Source of the DNA: Miltoncostaeales bacterium
Lineage (GTDB): Bacteria > Actinomycetota > Thermoleophilia > Miltoncostaeales > Miltoncostaeaceae
Reading direction: 5' to 3'
NCBI GenBank assembly: GCA_030829765.1
Contig: JAUROO010000059.1
Span: 1-9,101 of the forward strand
DNA: 9,101 nucleotides
Every line of letters starts with the position of its first letter. Position 1 is the stretch's first letter. A program made the translations under genes and the position numbers. The notes beneath the pieces are model-generated. The model saw only the letters and a list, made by a program, of their open reading frames with translations. It had not been told where the DNA came from and searched no databases. Positions 5,919 to 9,101 of this stretch are shown in pieces.

Positions 5919-6927
5919 CCTCCGGCGCGGGTGACGCCGCCGTCCCGTCGGGCACGTCGGGGGGCGCGAAGCCCGAGCCGACAAGGGCCTCGATCCGGGC
6001 CATGTCGTCATCGGATAACGGTGGAAGGCCGATGGCCGCCGTGAACTCCGCGAGCTGGTCCTCTCCGTGGATCGCCGTGACCACTGACGCCACGCCAGAA
6101 CGCGACAGGCTCCAGAGGATCGCCGCCTGCCCCAGCGACCAGGGGCGCCCGGAGTCGTGCAGGAAACCGAGCGCATCGACCCGGGCGAGGCCCTCGGCCA
6201 GCCACTCGCGCGACAGATGCGCCCGCGGGTCGCCGGGAGGGAATGTCGTCTCGCGCGAGTACTTGCCCTCCAACAGTCCCCAGCAGTGCGGATGGCGCGC
6301 GATCACGCAGGATCCGGCCGCGTGGGCGAGCCCCGCGAGTTCAGCCCCCGGGTCGTGGCCCAGGATGCCCAGCTCCACGTCCAGGAGCGGGAAGCGGCCC
6401 TGCCGGATGAGCCGGCGGCCGTCTCCGGGGCGCGCGCCCTCCGGTATGGCCACCCCGAACGCACGCACCGTGCCTTCGCGCACCAGTGCCTCCATCGCGG
6501 TGGTCAGGGCGTCATCCGCCAGCGCCCGCCGGGTGGGATGGTGCAACTCGCAGATGTCGATGTGGCCGCCCAGGCGCTGCGCGCTTGCGCGAACCGCGGT
6601 GATGATGGCCTCGGGCCGGAAGTCCTGGGGCATCGTCCTTCCCGGGCGGGCCGCGTCCGCCTCGGACCACGCGTACCCCACGCGTGTGGCCATCACCACC
6701 CGCTCGCGGCGTTCCGCGAACGCCCGGCCCAGCGCCGTCTCGGCCCGCCCCTCGCCATCGCGGTCCGCCACGTCGAAGAAGGTGATTCCCCGGTCGAGCG
6801 CGGCGTGCAGCAGGCGCACGGCCTCGTCGTCGCCGTCATCGCCCCACCATCCCGTGGCCAGCGATTCGGCGCCAAAGCCCAGTTCCGACACGCGGATTCC
6901 CGTGCCGGGGATCTCCCGGTAGCGCAT
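5902..6927 (-). CDS. Aldo/keto reductase-fold protein with altered catalytic tetrad
   Basis: A 341-aa TIM-barrel protein of the aldo/keto reductase superfamily. The N-terminus MRYREIPGTGIRVSELGFG, FFDVAD (50-55), the RAETALG stretch (61-67), IDICELHHP (123-131) and the late SVVTAIHGEDQLAEF (281-295) follow the AKR pattern. The normal tetrad is Asp-Tyr-Lys-His. Here Asp52 and His129 are kept, but the tyrosine position reads Asp57 (DVADRDG instead of the usual DTADxYG) and the lysine position reads Arg82 (ATRVG instead of ATKxG). Classical NADPH-dependent carbonyl reduction is therefore doubtful; it may be a pseudoenzyme or have another chemistry. The ATG at 6927 has TAGGCT six bases upstream. 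It is the last gene of a four-gene minus-strand run, 31 bp after the MarR-like gene, and overlaps the convergent alanine-rich gene by 17 bp. Confidence 0.9.
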   Translation of the reverse strand: MRYREIPGTGIRVSELGFGAESLATGWWGDDGDDEAVRLLHAALDRGITFFDVADRDGEGRAETALGRAFAERRERVVMATRVGYAWSEADAARPGRTMPQDFRPEAIITAVRASAQRLGGHIDICELHHPTRRALADDALTTAMEALVREGTVRAFGVAIPEGARPGDGRRLIRQGRFPLLDVELGILGHDPGAELAGLAHAAGSCVIARHPHCWGLLEGKYSRETTFPPGDPRAHLSREWLAEGLARVDALGFLHDSGRPWSLGQAAILWSLSRSGVASVVTAIHGEDQLAEFTAAIGLPPLSDDDMARIEALVGSGFAPPDVPDGTAASPAPEVTAAV

Positions 6928-6933
6928 GGGGCG

Positions 6934-6939
6934 AGCCTA
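6934..6939 (-). promoter_or_regulatory. -10 box (TAGGCT) for the aldo/keto reductase-like gene
   Basis: Minus-strand TAGGCT, exactly six bases before the ATG at 6927, predicting a leaderless mRNA. The box lies in the loop of a short inverted repeat (GGGGCG at 6928-6933, CGCCCC at 6944-6949); a role for that repeat is unproven. Confidence 0.55.
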
Positions 6940-6958
6940 CGCGCGCCCCCCGACGCGT

Positions 6959-7420
6959 CTAGGCCGCGTCGCCCCCCTGGCCGTCCGCGTCCGCGTCGTC
7001 GTCTGACTCCAGCAGGAACTCGATCAGGTCCTCCACGGTGAAGCGTCCGGCCTGCATCGAGGCCATCAGGCCGTACACGGTGGCTGAGTGCGGGCGGTCC
7101 AGTACGTAGGCACGGATGGCCTCGTTGCCGCGGCTGTCGATTTCCTCGATCGCCTGGCGTCCCACTGCCGTCGCCACCACGCCGGTGCCCTCGACATCGG
7201 CCAGCCCGGCCGCGGAGAGCGCCTTGGCGGCCGTCACGACCTCGTCCGGCTCCGCGCCGAAGCGCCCGGCGAGCTCCGTGATCGATGCCCCGTCCTCATC
7301 CGCCGCCAAGGCCCGCAGGAGGAGGTACGAGCCCGACGAAAGGCCCGCATCCATCACCACCTGATCCAGCACGCCCGCGACCTCTGCGAGCAGCTGCAGG
7401 TCGTCCTCGTCCCGGCGCAT
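6959..7420 (-). CDS. MarR-like winged-helix protein (probable transcriptional regulator)
   Basis: A 153-aa protein resembling small MarR-family regulators. A dimerisation-type N-terminal helix (about 6-25) precedes a winged helix: a helix with SSGSYLLLRALAA (28-40), ASITELAGRFG (45-55) and EPDEVVTAAKALSAAGL (57-73, likely recognition helix), then a short wing around GTGVVATAVGRQAIEEI (78-94). The C-terminal part (95-138) is helical and ends in a very acidic tail (SDDDADADGQGGDAA). MarR proteins bind DNA as dimers, often controlling adjacent genes. The ATG at 7420 follows the stop of the 108-aa gene by two bases, without its own Shine-Dalgarno or -10 box, so it is probably expressed by coupling from upstream. 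The remote match makes the DNA-binding role an inference; the acidic tail is unusual. Confidence 0.75.
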   Translation of the reverse strand: MRRDEDDLQLLAEVAGVLDQVVMDAGLSSGSYLLLRALAADEDGASITELAGRFGAEPDEVVTAAKALSAAGLADVEGTGVVATAVGRQAIEEIDSRGNEAIRAYVLDRPHSATVYGLMASMQAGRFTVEDLIEFLLESDDDADADGQGGDAA

Positions 7421-7422
7421 GC

Positions 7423-7749
7423 CTAGGGCCCGTACCGGTGGGCGGGAGCGGGCCGCAGCGCGTCGTAGGCGGCACCCACCCAGATCCGGCCCGTCACGCC
7501 GCGGTCGTCCAGTGTCCTGAGCGCCGAGCGCACCACGCCGGGCAGTGCCCCCCGGCCCTGTGTGCGAGCCATGGTGACGGCGAAGTCGTGATCGGACTGC
7601 CCGACCGTCGGCCGGCCGTTGGCCCGGGCCAGGGCCACCCGGGCGTCCACCAGGCGCAGGGGATCGTCCACCGTCAGGCGGCACTCCGCCACGGCCCAGT
7701 CCGGGGCGAGCTCGTCAAGGACTGCATCGAATGAATCCGTGTAGGCCAT
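7423..7749 (-). CDS. Protein of unknown function (108 aa)
   Basis: I do not recognise this protein. It looks soluble, with one cysteine (Cys23) and no signal peptide or membrane segment. The N-terminal half (about 5-44) looks helical; the middle contains SDHDFAVTMARTQGRGALPGVVRSALRTLDDRG (52-84, given here as a span of interest around its HDF and GRG turns), and the C-terminus (88-108) reads like a strand followed by a proline-rich tail. The ATG at 7749 has TAGCCT six bases upstream and no Shine-Dalgarno. It begins nine bases after the DUF1802 stop and ends two bases before the MarR-like gene, so it sits inside an operon-like run. The tight spacing and start signal support a real gene. Confidence 0.72.
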   Translation of the reverse strand: MAYTDSFDAVLDELAPDWAVAECRLTVDDPLRLVDARVALARANGRPTVGQSDHDFAVTMARTQGRGALPGVVRSALRTLDDRGVTGRIWVGAAYDALRPAPAHRYGP

Positions 7750-7755
7750 GCGCGC

Positions 7756-7761
7756 AGGCTA
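7756..7761 (-). promoter_or_regulatory. -10 box (TAGCCT) for the 108-aa gene, overlapping the upstream stop codon
   Basis: Minus-strand TAGCCT, six bases before the ATG at 7749. Its first three bases (7761-7759) are the TAG stop of the DUF1802 gene, so the same bases can end one gene and position RNA polymerase for the next. Confidence 0.5.
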
Positions 7762-8349
7762 TCCCAGCGCGTCGGCGTGCTCACCGGGCATCGGGCGCGC
7801 CGCTGCCAGGGCATCGGCCACCTCGCCCATCACCCCCGCGAATGCGTCATCGTCGATCACCGCGTCCTCCCCTGGCAGGTCGTGAGCCACGTCGATCCAA
7901 CTGCGGCACCCGCGCATGTCGTGGGTCATGTCGAGCCCGAGCGGGGGCGTGATCCGGTGAACCCGGGCGACGATCACCATGAGAGGGTGGCGCGGCCTCC
8001 AGCGCAGGCGCTGTCCGGCGTAGTCCGGCCCCAGCACGTGGAACGGGGCAAGGGCATCCAGCTCCGCCTGCGTGGTCACCTCATGCACGGCGGCCACGCG
8101 GCACCACGCCCGCAGGTCGACCCGGTCCGGCTCCTCGGTGATGCCGATCAGGTCCGCGTAGGCATCGCGGGCGGCGGGGGCGAGTAGTTCCGCTCGCTGG
8201 TGCACATGGGTGGGGAGGAGAAGGAATTCCCGGTGCGGCACGTCGAAGCGCTTCTCGCCGATGCCGCCCTTGCGCAGCATCACGACCTGCGCGCCGTCCA
8301 GCATGGCGGCGATGACGGAGGCCCATTCCTTGAGCGCACGTGCGGACAC
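7759..8349 (-). CDS. DUF1802 family protein
   Basis: A 196-aa protein matching DUF1802. It begins with the family's ALKEWA stretch (5-10), then VVMLRKGGIGEKRF (22-35), HREFLLLPTHVHQ (39-51), RLRWRPRHPLMVIVARVHRI (114-133) and GCRSWIDV (147-154). The biochemical function of DUF1802 is unknown; proteins of this family occur widely in bacteria including cyanobacteria. The conserved Arg/Lys-Gly-Gly, His and Trp positions suggest a binding or catalytic site but no mechanism. I chose the GTG at 8349 over an ATG at 8421 because homology starts here and TACCGT lies seven bases upstream; the longer form would add 24 residues and nearly reach the divergent mqnE start. First gene of the four-gene minus-strand run. 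Confidence 0.85.
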   Translation of the reverse strand: MSARALKEWASVIAAMLDGAQVVMLRKGGIGEKRFDVPHREFLLLPTHVHQRAELLAPAARDAYADLIGITEEPDRVDLRAWCRVAAVHEVTTQAELDALAPFHVLGPDYAGQRLRWRPRHPLMVIVARVHRITPPLGLDMTHDMRGCRSWIDVAHDLPGEDAVIDDDAFAGVMGEVADALAAARPMPGEHADALG

Positions 8350-8375
8350 CCGGGGAACGGTAGCGCCCCCGGGGA
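8349..8375. repeat. Direct repeat CCCGGGGA x2 around the DUF1802 -10 box
   Basis: Two exact 8-bp copies (8349-8356, 8368-8375) start 19 bp apart, close to two helical turns. The second is part of the palindrome CCCCGGGG (8367-8374). They bracket the TACCGT box in the divergent region between the DUF1802 gene and mqnE, where an operator could lie. In DNA this GC-rich the match may be chance. Confidence 0.3.
8357..8362 (-). promoter_or_regulatory. -10 box (TACCGT) for the DUF1802 gene
   Basis: Minus-strand TACCGT, seven bases before the GTG at 8349, consistent with a leaderless transcript. It is flanked by two copies of CCCGGGGA (8349-8356 and 8368-8375). Confidence 0.5.
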
Positions 8376-8412
8376 GGGCCGGATGACCCTCGGGAGCGAC
8401 GCCGTTCGGCGC

Positions 8413-8418
8413 TACGAT
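8413..8418 (+). promoter_or_regulatory. -10 box (TACGAT) for mqnE, leaderless
   Basis: TACGAT with six bases before the ATG at 8425, the same hexamer and spacing as at 4319-4324. No Shine-Dalgarno and no clear -35. Confidence 0.6.
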
Positions 8419-8424
8419 CACCTC

Positions 8425-9101
8425 ATGATCGACGCCATCCTGTCACGAGCATCCGAGGGCGGGCGTATCACCGCCGATGAGGCCGTCCTGCTGTACGAGT
8501 CGGCCCCCCTCGAGGACCTTGGCGCCGCGGCTGACGCCGTGGCGCGCCGCCTGCACGGCGACGAGGTCACCTACAACGTCAACGCGCACCTCAACCCCAC
8601 CAACATCTGCGTGGTGGGCTGCGGGCTGTGCGCGTTCGCCGTGTGGACCGACCACGACCCCCGGGCATATGCCTATTCGGTGGACCAGTTGGTGGACCGT
8701 GCGCAGGAGTTGTCGGACCTCGGCATCACCGAACTGCACATCGTGGGGGGGATGACCAAGGAGTACACCCTCGGCTACTACGAGGACCTCTTCCGCGAAC
8801 TCAAGGCCGCGCTCCCCGAGGTGTTCCTCACAGCCCTCACGGCGGTGGAGATCGACTTCGTCGCCAAGCTGGAGCGCATCAGCGCCCGGGAGGCGCTGGA
8901 GCGCACGATGGCCGTGGGGCACGACACCATGCCGGGTGGTGGCGCCGAGGTGTTCAGCCCGCGGGTGCGCCGCATCATCGCCGACCGCAAGGTGGGCGCG
9001 GATGTCTGGCTCGATATCCACCGCGATGCTCACGAGATGGGGCTGAAGACGAACGCCACCCTCCTGTTCGGGCACTTCGAGACCCCCGCCGAGAAGGTGG
9101 A
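8425..9101 (+). CDS. mqnE: Aminodeoxyfutalosine synthase MqnE (radical SAM), N-terminal part, runs off the window
   Basis: The frame is open from the ATG at 8425 to the window end, giving 225 residues of a protein normally about 370-390 aa. MqnE joins S-adenosylmethionine-derived adenosyl radical chemistry to 3-[(1-carboxyvinyl)oxy]benzoate to make aminodeoxyfutalosine in the futalosine route to menaquinone. Visible marks: the N-terminal RITADEAVLLYESAPL (14-29), HLNPTNIC (55-62), the CxxxCxxC 4Fe-4S triad (Cys62, Cys66, Cys69), HIVGG (105-109), TAVEI (139-143), TMPGGGAEVF (168-177), RVRRII (180-185) and LKTNATLLFGHFETP (207-221). The sibling MqnC is less likely because HLNPTN and the MPGGGAE block fit MqnE. 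Two places differ from the sequences I recall: LCAFAVW after the cluster cysteines, and EIDF where EIHH is common. Divergent from the DUF1802 gene; starts are 75 bp apart. Confidence 0.88.
   Translation, partial: MIDAILSRASEGGRITADEAVLLYESAPLEDLGAAADAVARRLHGDEVTYNVNAHLNPTNICVVGCGLCAFAVWTDHDPRAYAYSVDQLVDRAQELSDLGITELHIVGGMTKEYTLGYYEDLFRELKAALPEVFLTALTAVEIDFVAKLERISAREALERTMAVGHDTMPGGGAEVFSPRVRRIIADRKVGADVWLDIHRDAHEMGLKTNATLLFGHFETPAEKV

Noticed and set aside
6928..6949. Inverted repeat GGGGCG / CGCCCC as a terminator after the aldo/keto reductase promoter region
   Set aside because: Only six G-C pairs with a 10-base loop and no T tract; it coincides with a -10 box and is expected by chance in such GC-rich DNA.
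6157..7041. A 294-codon plus-strand frame opposite the aldo/keto reductase-like gene
   Set aside because: It is antisense to a motif-rich protein and has no start signal or family motif.
8350..8421. N-terminal extension of the DUF1802 protein to the ATG at 8421
   Set aside because: Family homology starts with ALKEWA just after the GTG at 8349, which also has TACCGT seven bases upstream; the extension covers the mqnE promoter.
8700..8740. TTGTCGGAC as a PafBC-type promoter motif
   Set aside because: It is inside the mqnE coding sequence, deviates from the expected motif and has no suitably spaced TANNNT or downstream gene start.
1..9101. CRISPR arrays, tRNAs, insertion sequences, toxin-antitoxin or phage genes
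   Set aside because: No spaced repeats, tRNA-like cloverleaf, terminal inverted repeats, transposase or phage motifs were seen on either strand; the window is ordinary dense chromosomal DNA.

Overview
This is a gene-dense, very GC-rich window with strong G/C at third codon positions. Nothing in it looks mobile. It most resembles an actinobacterial chromosome, possibly a deep lineage such as Thermoleophilia. That inference rests on a fused PafB-PafC WYL regulator, the comM-dprA pair, futalosine-pathway menaquinone synthesis (mqnE), frequent GTG/TTG starts, and many genes whose only visible start signal is a TANNNT -10 box about 6 nt before the start codon (leaderless mRNAs). Species cannot be named from this. 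The first six bases are a BamHI site, so the left edge may be a cloning boundary.

Layout. 1-1649 (+): the 3' end of comM, then dprA, overlapping at GTGA. Both act on incoming single-stranded DNA during natural transformation. 1646-3730 (-): a fused PafBC-type regulator that converges on dprA, the two genes sharing the palindrome CTAG for their stop codons. 3760-4293 (+): a thermonuclease-family lipoprotein, divergent from pafBC. 4331-4603 (+): a small unknown protein. 4600-5199 (-): a NudL-like CoA pyrophosphatase, again sharing a CTAG stop with its convergent neighbour. 5238-5918 (+): an alanine-rich unknown protein. 5902-8349 (-): a tight four-gene run in transcription order DUF1802 protein, unknown 108-aa protein, MarR-like winged-helix protein, and an aldo/keto reductase-fold protein that has lost two catalytic residues. 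8425-end (+): the start of mqnE.

How the genes fit together. The left 4.3 kb brings together DNA processing (ComM helicase, DprA RecA loader), a regulator family that controls a RecA/LexA-independent DNA-damage response, and an exported nuclease. This is suggestive but not proof of one system, because the genes lie on both strands in at least three transcription units. The right half is mostly metabolic and uncharacterised genes. No gap between predicted genes exceeds about 75 bp. No tRNA, rRNA, CRISPR array, insertion sequence or convincing intrinsic terminator was seen. I did not find a clearly new multi-gene system. The best leads are the altered aldo/keto reductase, the PafBC fusion beside comM-dprA, and the recurring leaderless-start and shared-stop architecture.
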